Shown: positions 26,883-35,575 of the stretch, piece after piece
How positions within the stretch are numbered: position 1 is the stretch's first letter
How the letters are laid out: the number at the start of each line of letters is the position of its first letter
Assembly: GCF_030823405.1 (NCBI RefSeq)
Contig: NZ_JAUSXC010000001.1
Location: forward strand, 3,889,001 to 3,953,000
Direction: 5' to 3'
Origin: Chryseobacterium ginsenosidimutans
GTDB lineage: Bacteria > Bacteroidota > Bacteroidia > Flavobacteriales > Weeksellaceae
Length of the DNA stretch: 64,000 nucleotides
Translations under genes and position numbers: made by a program
Notes under the pieces: generated by a model
Told to the model about the DNA's origin: nothing
Databases searched by the model: none
What the model saw: the letters and a program-made list of their open reading frames with translations, nothing else

Positions 26883-27791
26883 TTATTTACTTTGATTAAT
26901 ATCGACTTTCGTTACACAGTTCTGTGTATCATCGAAGTTTACTTTTACCGTCTGAATGACCATATTCTTGTCAAACTGAAGACCTGCACAATACATGTAG
27001 AAATTATTTACTTTGCTGTCGCTTACCTTTACTACCGTATTTTCGTTGTTACACAGATAGGTTTTCAATAAATAATTATAATGCATATTGAAACTATTTC
27101 CATTGGCAATCTGCTGAAGATGGTACTTAAAATCATTATCAATTTTAGCATAAGAATCTTCTACGCTCACTTCATCTTCAAGAGCATCATAAGCAGGAAG
27201 AATTTTTATATGATGTAAAATCGGCTCTTCGCTTTTATTTGTGTAAAGTGTAACAACATAATCTCCCGGTTTTTTGTAGGAATAAAAAGTCATTTTATCT
27301 TTAGAATCAATATTTCCTGTTTCCCCGAATTTCCATGTGAATTGTGTAGCATCAGAAATTGCCTGGAACTGCACATTCTCAAACTGCATTGCCTGGCTGT
27401 TTGCTTGTATCAAAGCTTTTACGCTTGTAGAATCTACAGGTTTAGGAAGGCTTCTTGCAGAAACCATCACTGGGAAAGATTTGGAATATTTATTATCAAT
27501 AATCAGTGTGACCTGATAATATCCCGGTTTATTGTAAAAGTGGATCCCCCTGTTTTTATCTGATGATTGTCCGTCTCCAAAGTTCCATCTTCTGGTTTTT
27601 GCAAATTGGGTCATGTCTTCAAACAAAAGTGTATCTCCTACTGCAATGGAAGACGGATTTACAACCCCGACAATATCATCGGCGGAGTGTATCACCTTCT
27701 TCTGCAACCACAATGCAACGAGTGCTGCTATGAGCAAAGTCGCAATAACACCAATAATAATGTTCTTTTTGTTTTTTTGAAAGTAATTCAT
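26883..27791 (-). CDS. tssP: T6SS subtype-iii membrane protein with PKD repeats (TssP-like)
   Basis: This 302-residue protein has one N-terminal transmembrane helix (~10-32) and two PKD-type beta domains, with WNFGDGQ near residue 70 and WKFGETG near 160. An ~80-residue C-terminal domain with two Cys (in TYLCNN and YMYCAG) follows. The topology suggests an inner-membrane anchor with a periplasmic beta-rich body. It lies between tssO and tssR, the usual place of TssP in Bacteroidota loci. The name TssP rests on context and the PKD domains. Confidence 0.72.
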   Translation of the reverse strand: MNYFQKNKKNIIIGVIATLLIAALVALWLQKKVIHSADDIVGVVNPSSIAVGDTLLFEDMTQFAKTRRWNFGDGQSSDKNRGIHFYNKPGYYQVTLIIDNKYSKSFPVMVSARSLPKPVDSTSVKALIQANSQAMQFENVQFQAISDATQFTWKFGETGNIDSKDKMTFYSYKKPGDYVVTLYTNKSEEPILHHIKILPAYDALEDEVSVEDSYAKIDNDFKYHLQQIANGNSFNMHYNYLLKTYLCNNENTVVKVSDSKVNNFYMYCAGLQFDKNMVIQTVKVNFDDTQNCVTKVDINQSK

Positions 27792-27853
27792 AGTTAATAA
27801 TTGTGTGATGTGTGTTTATTTTTTTGTAATTTTTTCCTTAGTGTAAATTTCTG

Positions 27854-28381
27854 CTACTGAGTTCTGGATTTTAAAGCTGTTTCCCTTTGGAAAAGCTGGC
27901 TTCTCTTTTCTTTAAAACCAATTGAACATTCATCAAATTGCTTTTTGAAGCTCTTTATATTCTCAGTTTTGCTCGAAATAATTTTTTTATCGTTGAAATA
28001 CATTTTATAAAATTTCGCAATCTGCGGATAGGCATCTTTCCGGATATCGGTAATATTATCCCCGTTCTGGAAATAATTTACCACATCATTGATGCCGTAA
28101 ATGATATTGTTTTCCACAAAAGGCTGAGGCGGTTCATCCGTCAGTCTATTAATCATCGAAAATGTACTGTCTAATGTTTTAAAAGAATATTTCTGCTTCT
28201 GATCGAACTTTGCTTTTTCTTCTAAATTCTGAACAGAAATAATGTCTTCATCGGAAAATGGCGATTCAAATCCTTTTAAAAAGATAATTCCTAAAAAAAT
28301 AATTGCCACAACAAGCATTAAGATCAGGTATAAAAACTGATAATGCCTTTCTTTTTTTGATAGTGTGATTTGTCCCTGCAT
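27854..28381 (-). CDS. TssO-like inner-membrane protein (second of two)
   Basis: This 175-residue protein has one transmembrane helix (~14-35) and a mostly helical periplasmic part with conserved-looking aromatic and acidic residues. It resembles its upstream neighbour in size and topology but not strongly in sequence. Two successive TssO-type genes are common in flavobacterial T6SS loci. It is co-transcribed with its neighbours (10 bp after the preceding gene, 62 bp before tssP). It may instead be a distinct component. Confidence 0.6.
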   Translation of the reverse strand: MQGQITLSKKERHYQFLYLILMLVVAIIFLGIIFLKGFESPFSDEDIISVQNLEEKAKFDQKQKYSFKTLDSTFSMINRLTDEPPQPFVENNIIYGINDVVNYFQNGDNITDIRKDAYPQIAKFYKMYFNDKKIISSKTENIKSFKKQFDECSIGFKEKRSQLFQRETALKSRTQ

Positions 28382-28391
28382 AATTTCGTTT

Positions 28392-28928
28392 TTATCTTCT
28401 GCGTTTACTTCCAGTGAATTTTCTTGTAGGATCTACCCTGAGTTCTTTATTCATTACGCCTATTTTCCCATTACATTCAGAAAGATCCCTAAGAGCAATC
28501 TGTTCGTTATAAGAAGTCTTTACAATCTGATCTTTTAGAGCCAACATAGGCTCAATATGTTTCATCAGAATAGAATAATGCTTAAAATTATCTGCACTGT
28601 CTTTGCCCATGATGTTTTTGGCATCCTGAACATTATCCATAATATAATTTCGTAAGATAATATCGTTGCTTACCTTGTTGATATCAAGCTGATCCATCCG
28701 GTATAGTATACTGTCGACATGCGTTCTTAGCAAATCGCTTCTGGTAAGCAGTTCGCGGTAGTCGTCCGCTTGTTTTTTGATTCCTTCTCTCTGTATATCG
28801 TAACTTTTGAAAAAGAAAAACACACAGGTAAAAGAAACACCTGATAAAATAATAAACGATAGAACAAATTTCCAAATGCCTATCCTTACGTCCGACTTAT
28901 TCAATTTTTTCTCCTTGTTTGAAGACAT
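28392..28928 (-). CDS. tssO: T6SS subtype-iii transmembrane protein TssO
   Basis: This 178-residue protein has one transmembrane helix (~18-40) and a coiled, helical periplasmic region. I place the start at the ATG at 28928 (MSSNKEKK). An upstream start at 28979 would add 17 aromatic residues that look like translated leader DNA. TssO is a Bacteroidota-specific part of the T6SS membrane-proximal complex. As first gene of tssO-tssO-tssP-tssR, it is divergent from the LuxR-type regulator gene. Confidence 0.72.
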   Translation of the reverse strand: MSSNKEKKLNKSDVRIGIWKFVLSFIILSGVSFTCVFFFFKSYDIQREGIKKQADDYRELLTRSDLLRTHVDSILYRMDQLDINKVSNDIILRNYIMDNVQDAKNIMGKDSADNFKHYSILMKHIEPMLALKDQIVKTSYNEQIALRDLSECNGKIGVMNKELRVDPTRKFTGSKRRR

Positions 28929-29085
28929 ATGTTTGTGATTTGTTTGGTCTGTGAAATTATAAAAAAAAAAATTATACACAAAATTTAAGTTTTTATGTAA
29001 AATAATACTATTCTTTTAATTAATTTAAGATTAATTTTCACTTTCGCTATATTTTCCTAATTTAGTCACTTGAATTTTAATTATC

Positions 29086-29098
29086 CTACACCAAATCG
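29086..29098. promoter_or_regulatory. Box in the tssO/regulator gap related to the hcp operator
   Basis: CTACACCAAATCG matches the hcp operator core (minus strand CTACATCAAATCG, spanning the spacer of the palindrome pair) at 12 of 13 positions. It lies between tssO and the divergent regulator gene, 8 bp before the regulator start codon. The full palindrome pair is absent. Confidence 0.35.
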
Positions 29099-29106
29099 AT
29101 ATTAAA

Positions 29107-29778
29107 GTGAGTAAAATACTAACAAATACTGTGCGATTTTCTATAGCTGACAGTGATTTTTATTTTAAAAAAATAATGATCAAAACGCTTACGGAAAACC
29201 CGTTCTACATGCTTCTTAATGACTGCAACAATGGCCACGAGCTCATCAGCAGAAATTACAGAAGACAAGAGGATGTGTTTATTATAGAACTTTTTATGCC
29301 GGTATTAAGCGGTCTCGAAGCCATAAAATATCTCAGGAAAAGCAATACGGAGACTCCTATTATCACTTATTCCGGAACCTACCAGGAAGATATGGCGGAA
29401 ATTCTTTCAAAAATCCCGAATATCTATTACTGTGAGAAAAAAAGCAATGTCATTAAAGATGTTATTAAAGGAAAAATAACGTCCGACAGCTTTGATTATG
29501 CAGCATATACCAAAGAATGGGAACAGCAGCCATTGGCAGTTCAGGATTATATGGACAGACAGAAAAAGAGCCAGGAAGAGCTTTCTTCCACCGAAATTCT
29601 ATTGATGAAATTCTGCTATGAAGGCTTCAGTAATAAGGAAATAGGAGAAAAACTAAACCTTAGTACAAGAACCATCGACACTTACATCAACCGCCTTACT
29701 GAAAAGCTCGGTCTAAAGACAAAACTTCACCTTATCCGCTTCTGCGTAGAGAACGGATATTACAATTCCAGCATGTAA
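29107..29778 (+). CDS. LuxR/NarL-type response regulator with Glu in place of the phospho-Asp
   Basis: This 223-residue protein has a receiver-like domain (~8-125) and a LuxR-type helix-turn-helix (~155-215, GFSNKEIGEKLNLSTRTIDTY). In the receiver, acidic pocket residues (IADSD) and the conserved Lys (near 112, YYCEKK) are present. The residue expected to be phosphorylated is Glu61 (VFIIELFMP), not Asp. Glu often mimics phospho-Asp, so the protein may be constitutively active or tuned by something else. It starts at GTG 29107, and no ATG lies upstream in frame near the receiver start. It is divergent from tssO, so it is the prime candidate for T6SS regulation. No histidine kinase gene is nearby. 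Confidence 0.85.
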   Translation: MSKILTNTVRFSIADSDFYFKKIMIKTLTENPFYMLLNDCNNGHELISRNYRRQEDVFIIELFMPVLSGLEAIKYLRKSNTETPIITYSGTYQEDMAEILSKIPNIYYCEKKSNVIKDVIKGKITSDSFDYAAYTKEWEQQPLAVQDYMDRQKKSQEELSSTEILLMKFCYEGFSNKEIGEKLNLSTRTIDTYINRLTEKLGLKTKLHLIRFCVENGYYNSSM

Positions 29779-29854
29779 AGGTGAGTTAATATATTTTTAA
29801 TATAAAGTAAACATTAAATTTTCAACCTCTTATCGAAAAATATTTTATCACTAA

Positions 29855-29887
29855 TTTGCTAATATTCAATTTTTTTAACTAAATTTG
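29855..29887 (+). promoter_or_regulatory. Promoter of the HU gene
   Basis: TTTG (29855-29858) and TAAATTTG (29880-29887) lie 21 bp apart, matching the Bacteroidota -33/-7 pattern. They lie 30 bp upstream of the HU start codon. Confidence 0.65.
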
Positions 29888-29917
29888 CACACCTAAAATT
29901 TAAAATTTAAAAAGGAA

Positions 29918-30208
29918 ATGACAAAGGCAGAATTGGTAAACACCATCTCAAATAAGTTGGGAACCGAAAAGAATGAAACACAGAAAGTTGTAGAGGCTTT
30001 TATGCAGGAAATCAGGACTTCTATGTATAATGGAGATAACGTTTATCTAAGAGGTTTTGGATCTTTTATCATTAAAACAAGAGCAGCTAAAACGGGAAGA
30101 AACATTTCTAAGAACACTGCAATTGAAATCCCTGCACATAACATTCCTGCTTTCAAACCATCAAAATCTTTTGTGGAGAAAGTAAAAACGAAAGTTACAG
30201 TAAAATAA
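29918..30208 (+). CDS. HU-family DNA-binding protein
   Basis: This 96-residue nucleoid protein has the HU/IHF fold: N-terminal helices (MTKAELVNTISNKLG), the beta-arm entry GFGSFIIKTRAAKTGRNI, and the PAFKPSKSF signature. It binds and bends DNA as a dimer. It is the first of a plus-strand housekeeping run and has its own promoter. Confidence 0.95.
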   Translation: MTKAELVNTISNKLGTEKNETQKVVEAFMQEIRTSMYNGDNVYLRGFGSFIIKTRAAKTGRNISKNTAIEIPAHNIPAFKPSKSFVEKVKTKVTVK

Positions 30209-30250
30209 GACATTAACTGAATATTAACTAGTTACTAAAAAATTATAATT

Positions 30251-30340
30251 ATGCCAAGCGGAAAGAAAAGAAAAAGACACAAGGTTGCAACTCACAAAAG
30301 AAAGAAAAGAAGAAGAGCAAACAGACATAAGAAAAAATAA
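30251..30340 (+). CDS. 29-residue highly basic protein, possible ribosome-associated peptide
   Basis: This short ORF codes for MPSGKKRKRHKVATHKR and then more Lys/Arg, with over half of its residues basic. It lies 42 bp after HU and before the RNase G gene, with a terminator after it. Very basic mini-proteins of this type in Bacteroidota are often small ribosomal proteins; a protein named bL38 was found in the Flavobacterium ribosome, but I cannot confirm identity. The codon pattern and clean start and stop support expression. Confidence 0.6.
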   Translation: MPSGKKRKRHKVATHKRKKRRRANRHKKK

Positions 30341-30367
30341 TCTCTTTTCTTGAGATTTATAATATAC

Positions 30368-30412
30368 AATATAGTTGGTGATTTTAAGTTTTAAAAGCTC
30401 ACCGACTATATT
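30368..30412 (+). terminator. Rho-independent terminator after the basic peptide gene
   Basis: A 14-bp stem with one G-T pair (30368-30381 with 30399-30412) is followed by TTGTTTT. Confidence 0.8.
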
Positions 30413-30571
30413 TTGTTTTACAACTATTAAGATGTTAAAGGAAAAGAAGAACTTATATTTTTATCAAAAAAACGCTATTTATTCAATAGTTATTCTTAAC
30501 TTAAGAATAAAATTTTCTGATGAGAAATATATCTCTTTCCCACAATCTTAACAATTTTACCTTACAACAAA

Positions 30572-32131
30572 ATGAAGAAAGAACTAATAGTTTCGCATGA
30601 AGATGATCTTACAAAGATTGCACTGCTGGAAGACGGAAGACTATGTGAACTTCATGAGCAAGAGGACAAAAGCGATTTTATAGTTGGAGATCTGTTCGTC
30701 GGAAAAGTAAAAAAACTGGCACCAAACCTGAATGCAGCATTCGTAAATATCGGATATGACAAGGACGCGTTCCTTCATTATCAGGATTTGGGACCACAAT
30801 ATCTTACTTACAGAAAGTTTTTAAAAGATACGATTTCCAAGAAACAGAACATTTCAAGCTTAAAAAATTTCGAATTACAACCCGAAATAGATAAAAACGG
30901 AACAGTAGAAAAAGTAATCGTAAAAGATGATCTTGTTCTATTACAAATCACCAAAGAACCGATCTCTACAAAGGGACCTAGAATTTCTACTCAGGTTTCT
31001 CTTACAGGACGTTTCTTGGTACTGATACCTTTCGACAACAAAGTTTCGATTTCCAAAAAGATCAGCAGTTATGAGGAAAAAGAAAGACTGAGAACATTGA
31101 TCGAAAGTATTAAACCTGAAGGATTCGGAGTCATTATAAGAACCGTAGCCGAGGGAAAAAAAGTAGCCGATCTGCACAATGATATGAATCAGCTGATTCA
31201 GAAATGGGAAACTACTTTTAAAAATATACAGAAAAATAAAGTTCCGTCCAGAGTTTTAAGCGAAGATGATAAAGCTTCAGCTATTTTAAGAGACAATTTC
31301 AACCAGGATTTTGTAAGCATCACTTGTGATGATGAGCAAATGGTTGAAGAAATGAAAAGCTATCTGGAAGTTATTGCTCCGGAAAGAAAAAATATTGTCC
31401 ACTTTTATAATTCTCATATTCCTCTTCTGGAATATTATAATGTTGAAAAACAGCTCAAGCAAAGCTTTGGAAAACACGTCAATATCCCAAGCTCAAAAGG
31501 TGCTTATCTTGTTATAGAACACACAGAAGCATTACACGTAGTCGACGTAAACTCCGGAAATAATATCACAACCGGAAACGCTGCCAATAAAGAACACGCA
31601 ATGAATGTGAACAAAATGGCAGCTACTGAGATCGCAAGACAATTGCGTCTCCGTGATATGGGTGGAATCATCGTGATCGACTTTATCGACATGCCAAACC
31701 CCGAACACAGAAGAGATCTGTATGAACATCTGAAGGCCGAAATGAGCCGCGACAAAGCGCGCCACAAAATCCTTCCACCGAGTAAGTTTGGATTAATACA
31801 AATTACCAGACAAAGAAACCGCCCGGAAAAACAGATCGATACAAAAGAAGAAAACCCGAACAAAGACGGGGAAATTGTAGCTCCGATTGTCATTGTAGAA
31901 AGAATGGAAGAAACCATCAGAAATACTATACAAAAGGAGAAAGGCAAGCTTTACCTTCATGTACATCCATTCGTGGAAGCTTACCTTACGAAAGGGATCA
32001 AAAGCATCCAGATGAAATGGTTTATGAAGTACAAAAAATGGGTAAACATTATCCCAAGGGATTCTTTTAAATACCTGGAATACAAAATTTATAATTCTAA
32101 AAAAGAAGAATTGATTGGATATTCTAATTAA
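30572..32131 (+). CDS. rng: RNase E/G family ribonuclease
   Basis: This 519-residue endoribonuclease of RNase G size acts in rRNA 5' maturation and mRNA decay. An S1-like RNA-binding region lies at ~35-130 (VGDLFVGKVKKLAPNLNAAFVNIG). The DNase I-like catalytic core has the metal-binding Asp residues in HVVDVNSG (~325) and IIVIDFIDM (~370). After ITRQR, where RNase E/G proteins usually have the Cys-x-x-Cys zinc link, this protein reads EENPNKDGE with no Cys. That may be a lineage trait or a change in how the tetramer is held together. Confidence 0.92.
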   Translation: MKKELIVSHEDDLTKIALLEDGRLCELHEQEDKSDFIVGDLFVGKVKKLAPNLNAAFVNIGYDKDAFLHYQDLGPQYLTYRKFLKDTISKKQNISSLKNFELQPEIDKNGTVEKVIVKDDLVLLQITKEPISTKGPRISTQVSLTGRFLVLIPFDNKVSISKKISSYEEKERLRTLIESIKPEGFGVIIRTVAEGKKVADLHNDMNQLIQKWETTFKNIQKNKVPSRVLSEDDKASAILRDNFNQDFVSITCDDEQMVEEMKSYLEVIAPERKNIVHFYNSHIPLLEYYNVEKQLKQSFGKHVNIPSSKGAYLVIEHTEALHVVDVNSGNNITTGNAANKEHAMNVNKMAATEIARQLRLRDMGGIIVIDFIDMPNPEHRRDLYEHLKAEMSRDKARHKILPPSKFGLIQITRQRNRPEKQIDTKEENPNKDGEIVAPIVIVERMEETIRNTIQKEKGKLYLHVHPFVEAYLTKGIKSIQMKWFMKYKKWVNIIPRDSFKYLEYKIYNSKKEELIGYSN

Positions 32132-32142
32132 TACAAAAATTC

Positions 32143-32170
32143 AACCTCTAGTTTTTTCTAGAGGTTTTTT
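32143..32170 (+). terminator. Rho-independent terminator after rng
   Basis: A 9-bp perfect stem (32143-32151 with 32158-32166) with a T6 loop is followed by T4. Confidence 0.82.
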
Positions 32171-32226
32171 CATTAATTAACACTTCCTCTTATTCCTTTC
32201 TTCAAAATATATTATTAAATTTGAGA

Positions 32227-32853
32227 ATGAGTTTTGGAAAAGATTTATTAAAGAAAATAAAAATCGAAGAATTGCCGGGAATAAACGCTCATGGAGTTTT
32301 TTCACCGCCTTCCCGACCAATTTTTACGTATGATGAGGTTTTGGAAAAGAATCCGAAATTTGCTGCTGTAAATATCGTTTTGTATTTAAAAAATGATGAA
32401 TGGCACTTTCCTTTAATTCAAAGAACAATCAACGAACACGACAGACATAGCGGACAGATATCCTTACCGGGAGGAAAACGCGAAGAAATGGATCGAGATT
32501 TTGCCGAGACTGCCATTCGTGAAACTTCAGAAGAAATCGGAATTGATAAACATTATATGAGAATTATCCGGGAAATGTCTCCAATCTACATTCCGCCAAG
32601 TAATTTTTACGTTTATCCTTATATTTCGTATACCACAAAGAATCCTGAATTCATTCTGCAGCAAAGCGAAGCGGTAGAAGTGATAGAATTTCCTATCACA
32701 TGTTTTTTAAATCTTCCTGACCAGCCTGAAATTATGGCATTGCCAACTGCTGGCGGAAATGAGGTTCCAGTAATTAATTTCAACGGATACATCATTTGGG
32801 GAGCCACAGCAATGATATTGAGCGAATTCAGTCAGTTGCTGAAAAAAATGTAA
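32227..32853 (+). CDS. Nudix hydrolase, CoA pyrophosphatase type
   Basis: This 208-residue protein has the CoA-pyrophosphatase variant of the Nudix box: HSGQISLPGGKREE followed by TAIRETSEEIGI, near residues 75-105. Enzymes of this subgroup cleave CoA or its derivatives to phosphopantetheine and 3',5'-ADP. I chose the ATG at 32227; a TTG two codons earlier is also open. A TAAATTTG box at 32216-32223 lies only 3 bp before this ATG, so if it is the promoter the message would be leaderless. An unseen upstream promoter is equally possible. Confidence 0.85.
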   Translation: MSFGKDLLKKIKIEELPGINAHGVFSPPSRPIFTYDEVLEKNPKFAAVNIVLYLKNDEWHFPLIQRTINEHDRHSGQISLPGGKREEMDRDFAETAIRETSEEIGIDKHYMRIIREMSPIYIPPSNFYVYPYISYTTKNPEFILQQSEAVEVIEFPITCFLNLPDQPEIMALPTAGGNEVPVINFNGYIIWGATAMILSEFSQLLKKM

Positions 32854-32880
32854 CTTTGCAATACTGTGTTTAATTGAGAA

Positions 32881-33687
32881 ATGGCGAAGAAAAATATTTT
32901 TACCGACGCGTTCGGAACTCCTTATTTTTTAAAAAGGTTAATTATTTTTATTTTAGGAATTGTATCGTATAGAAGATTCAATGGCTTTAATAAACTGAAA
33001 ATAACTGGTACAGAGCACCTTGTGGATCTTCCAGATTCCAATGTACTTTTTGTATGCAACCATCAGACTTATTTTGCAGATGTTGCAGCAATGTATCATG
33101 CATTTTGTGCCGTGAATAACGGATATTTAGACACAATAAAAAACCCGATCTACCTGCTGAATCCAAAGATCGATTTTTATTATGTAGCAGCCGAAGAAAC
33201 AATGAATAAAGGTATTCTTCCGAAAATTTTTAAAATTGCGGGTGCTGTAACAGTAAAAAGAACATGGAGAGCTGAAGGCAAAAATGTCAACAGAATGGTA
33301 GATCTTACTGAGGTTGACAATATTATGAAAGCCTTGGACAACGGCTGGGTAGCAACTTTCCCTCAAGGTACTACATCGGCTTTTGCACAAGGAAGAAGAG
33401 GTACCGCGAAATTGATTAAAAATCAACGTCCAATCGTTATTCCTATTAAAATTAATGGGTTCCGAAGAGCATTCGATAAAAAAGGTCTGCGTGTAAAGGT
33501 AACCGGCGTAAAACCTACCATGGAATTCAAAGCACCTCTTGATATAGATTATGACAAAGAAAATGCTCAGCAAATTTTGCATAAAATAATGATTGCCATT
33601 GAGCAGACTGAGGATTTTAATGTACTACACAGTTATGATGAAGAACTTAAAGCTAAAAAATTAGAACAAAAGGATTCAGATAATTAA
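32881..33687 (+). CDS. Lysophospholipid acyltransferase, PlsC-like
   Basis: This 268-residue 1-acyl-glycerol-3-phosphate acyltransferase-type protein has one N-terminal hydrophobic helix (~18-35), the catalytic motif NHQTYFAD (His near 61) and a second motif FPQGTTS (~160) in place of the usual FPEGTRS. It probably adds the second acyl chain in phospholipid synthesis or acylates another lipid. It lies 27 bp after the Nudix gene and 11 bp before the next gene, so they are probably co-transcribed. The motif variation leaves the exact substrate open. Confidence 0.85.
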   Translation: MAKKNIFTDAFGTPYFLKRLIIFILGIVSYRRFNGFNKLKITGTEHLVDLPDSNVLFVCNHQTYFADVAAMYHAFCAVNNGYLDTIKNPIYLLNPKIDFYYVAAEETMNKGILPKIFKIAGAVTVKRTWRAEGKNVNRMVDLTEVDNIMKALDNGWVATFPQGTTSAFAQGRRGTAKLIKNQRPIVIPIKINGFRRAFDKKGLRVKVTGVKPTMEFKAPLDIDYDKENAQQILHKIMIAIEQTEDFNVLHSYDEELKAKKLEQKDSDN

Positions 33688-33698
33688 AGTAGAAAATT

Positions 33699-34139
33699 AT
33701 GAACAGGATAATAGGAATCTTATTCGCAATCATAGTATTAGTATCATGCAACAGCCAGAAAGTATATTCGAATTTCGACATCAGCTATTCCAAAAGCGGA
33801 GGATATGCACCGGTTTATGAGAATTTATTGATTAAAGGAAACAATGCACACTATTCCTTCGAAGGACACGGGAAAAAGTATAAGCAGGATTTTAAAATTA
33901 CAGATGAAGATCTGCATAAACTTGATAATACACTTTCCCAAAACAATTTCAGGAAAATTCAGGAAGACCGTAAAAAAATATATGATAATATTTCCACTTC
34001 TATCAATGTAAAAAGCGGTTCTAATGAAGGCAACAAAACTGATGCGAGCTCAATTATGCCCAACTTTAAAACAAATTGGGCAAATATTACGAATGCGTTT
34101 CAGGATATTATTAACAACAACATAAAAAACACTCAATAA
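33699..34139 (+). CDS. Small lipoprotein of unknown function
   Basis: This 146-residue protein has a signal and lipobox ending LVSC (Cys17). The mature part is mixed, with a Gly/Tyr-rich start and a helical end; no family was recognised. It lies between the acyltransferase and mpl genes with short gaps and is likely part of the same operon. Confidence 0.7.
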   Translation: MNRIIGILFAIIVLVSCNSQKVYSNFDISYSKSGGYAPVYENLLIKGNNAHYSFEGHGKKYKQDFKITDEDLHKLDNTLSQNNFRKIQEDRKKIYDNISTSINVKSGSNEGNKTDASSIMPNFKTNWANITNAFQDIINNNIKNTQ

Positions 34140-34141
34140 AA

Positions 34142-35479
34142 TTGAAAACCCACTTCATTGCTATCGGCGGAAGCGCCATGCATAATCTTGCGATTGCGTT
34201 AAAAGACAAAGGATATCAGGTGACAGGTTCGGATGATGCTATTTTTGAACCATCAAAATCAAGGTTGGAAAAGAAAGGAATTTTACCCGAAGAAATGGGT
34301 TGGTTTCCGGAAAAGATCACTTCCGATATTGATGCCGTAATTCTTGGAATGCATGCTCATCAGGATAATCCTGAACTGGCAAAAGCAAAGGAATTAGGGT
34401 TGAAAATATATTCTTATCCCGAATTTCTTTACGAGCAGTCTAAAAATAAAACCAGAGTCGTTATCGCCGGTTCTCACGGGAAAACTACTATCACCTCAAT
34501 GATTCTTCATGTCCTGAATTTTCATCAGAAAGATGTTGATTTTATGGTGGGAGCACAGTTGGAAGGTTTTGACTGTATGGTAAAACTGACGAAAGACAAT
34601 GACTTTATGGTATTGGAAGGCGATGAATACCTTTCCTCTCCTATCGATTTGCGTTCAAAATTCTTACTATATCAACCGAATATCGCTTTGATGAGCGGAA
34701 TTGCCTGGGATCACATTAATGTTTTCAAAACTTTTGATGATTATATCGAGCAGTTCAGAAAATTCGTCGAGAGTATTACTCCGGGTGGAATTCTCGTGTA
34801 CAATGAAGAAGATGCGGAAGTTGTAAAAGTAGTGGAAGCCGCTGAAAATTATTTCAGAAAAATCCCTTACAAAACTCCTGAATATGAAATAATGAATGGA
34901 AAAGTTCATTTAAAAACAGAAATGGGTGATGTTCCGCTTTCGGTTTTTGGAGCCCACAATTTATTAAATCTTGAAGGAGCCCGACATATTTGCCATACGC
35001 TGGGAATTATGGATGAAGATTTCTACGAAGCCATCATGAGTTTCAAAGGTGCATCAAAACGCCTTGAGAAAGTGGAAAGAGAAGACAAGGGAATTCTTTA
35101 CAAAGATTTTGCACACGCTCCGAGCAAGGTAAAAGCAGTTGTAAAAGCTTTTTGTGAACAATTTAAGAATGAAAAAAAGTACGGCTTTCTTGAACTTCAT
35201 ACCTATTCAAGTTTAAATCCTGTATTTTTGGAACAATATGATCATGCAATGGATGGTCTGGATGAGGCGATTGTTTTTTACTCCGAAGACGCACTGAAAA
35301 TCAAAAGAATGGAACCAATTTCTCCTGATCTGATCAATGAAAAGTTTAAAAAAGAAAATTTAAAAGTCTTTACCAATGCCAAAGAACTTCATGCATACTG
35401 GAATACACTGGATAAAACCCAAGGTGTTTATATGATGATGAGTTCGGGTAATTTTGGTGGTCTGGATTTAACGAAATAG
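34142..35479 (+). CDS. mpl: UDP-MurNAc:tripeptide ligase Mpl (murein recycling)
   Basis: This 445-residue Mur-ligase-family enzyme joins recycled L-Ala-gamma-D-Glu-meso-DAP to UDP-MurNAc. The N-terminal motif HFIAIGGSAMHNLA is diagnostic of Mpl, the ATP loop is GSHGKTT (~110), and the C-terminal domain includes DFAHAPSK. The start is TTG at 34142, two bases after the upstream stop. The first in-frame ATG would remove the Rossmann glycine loop, so the TTG is well supported. Confidence 0.93.
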   Translation: MKTHFIAIGGSAMHNLAIALKDKGYQVTGSDDAIFEPSKSRLEKKGILPEEMGWFPEKITSDIDAVILGMHAHQDNPELAKAKELGLKIYSYPEFLYEQSKNKTRVVIAGSHGKTTITSMILHVLNFHQKDVDFMVGAQLEGFDCMVKLTKDNDFMVLEGDEYLSSPIDLRSKFLLYQPNIALMSGIAWDHINVFKTFDDYIEQFRKFVESITPGGILVYNEEDAEVVKVVEAAENYFRKIPYKTPEYEIMNGKVHLKTEMGDVPLSVFGAHNLLNLEGARHICHTLGIMDEDFYEAIMSFKGASKRLEKVEREDKGILYKDFAHAPSKVKAVVKAFCEQFKNEKKYGFLELHTYSSLNPVFLEQYDHAMDGLDEAIVFYSEDALKIKRMEPISPDLINEKFKKENLKVFTNAKELHAYWNTLDKTQGVYMMMSSGNFGGLDLTK

Positions 35480-35492
35480 AAATTTTATATGC

Positions 35493-35527
35493 AAAAAAAC
35501 TCCCTTCAATTAGAAAGGAGTTTTTTT
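35493..35527 (+). terminator. Rho-independent terminator after mpl
   Basis: An 11-bp perfect stem (35493-35503 with 35517-35527) has A-tract and T-tract arms. It may work in both directions, because the next gene is convergent. Confidence 0.85.
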
Positions 35528-35575
35528 GTCTTAGTTTTTATCGTTTTTAAATATTATTGATAAGTTGTTATGCCG

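Noticed and set aside
31504..31947. 147-residue minus-strand ORF opposite rng
   Set aside because: Shadow frame of a well-supported RNase G gene.
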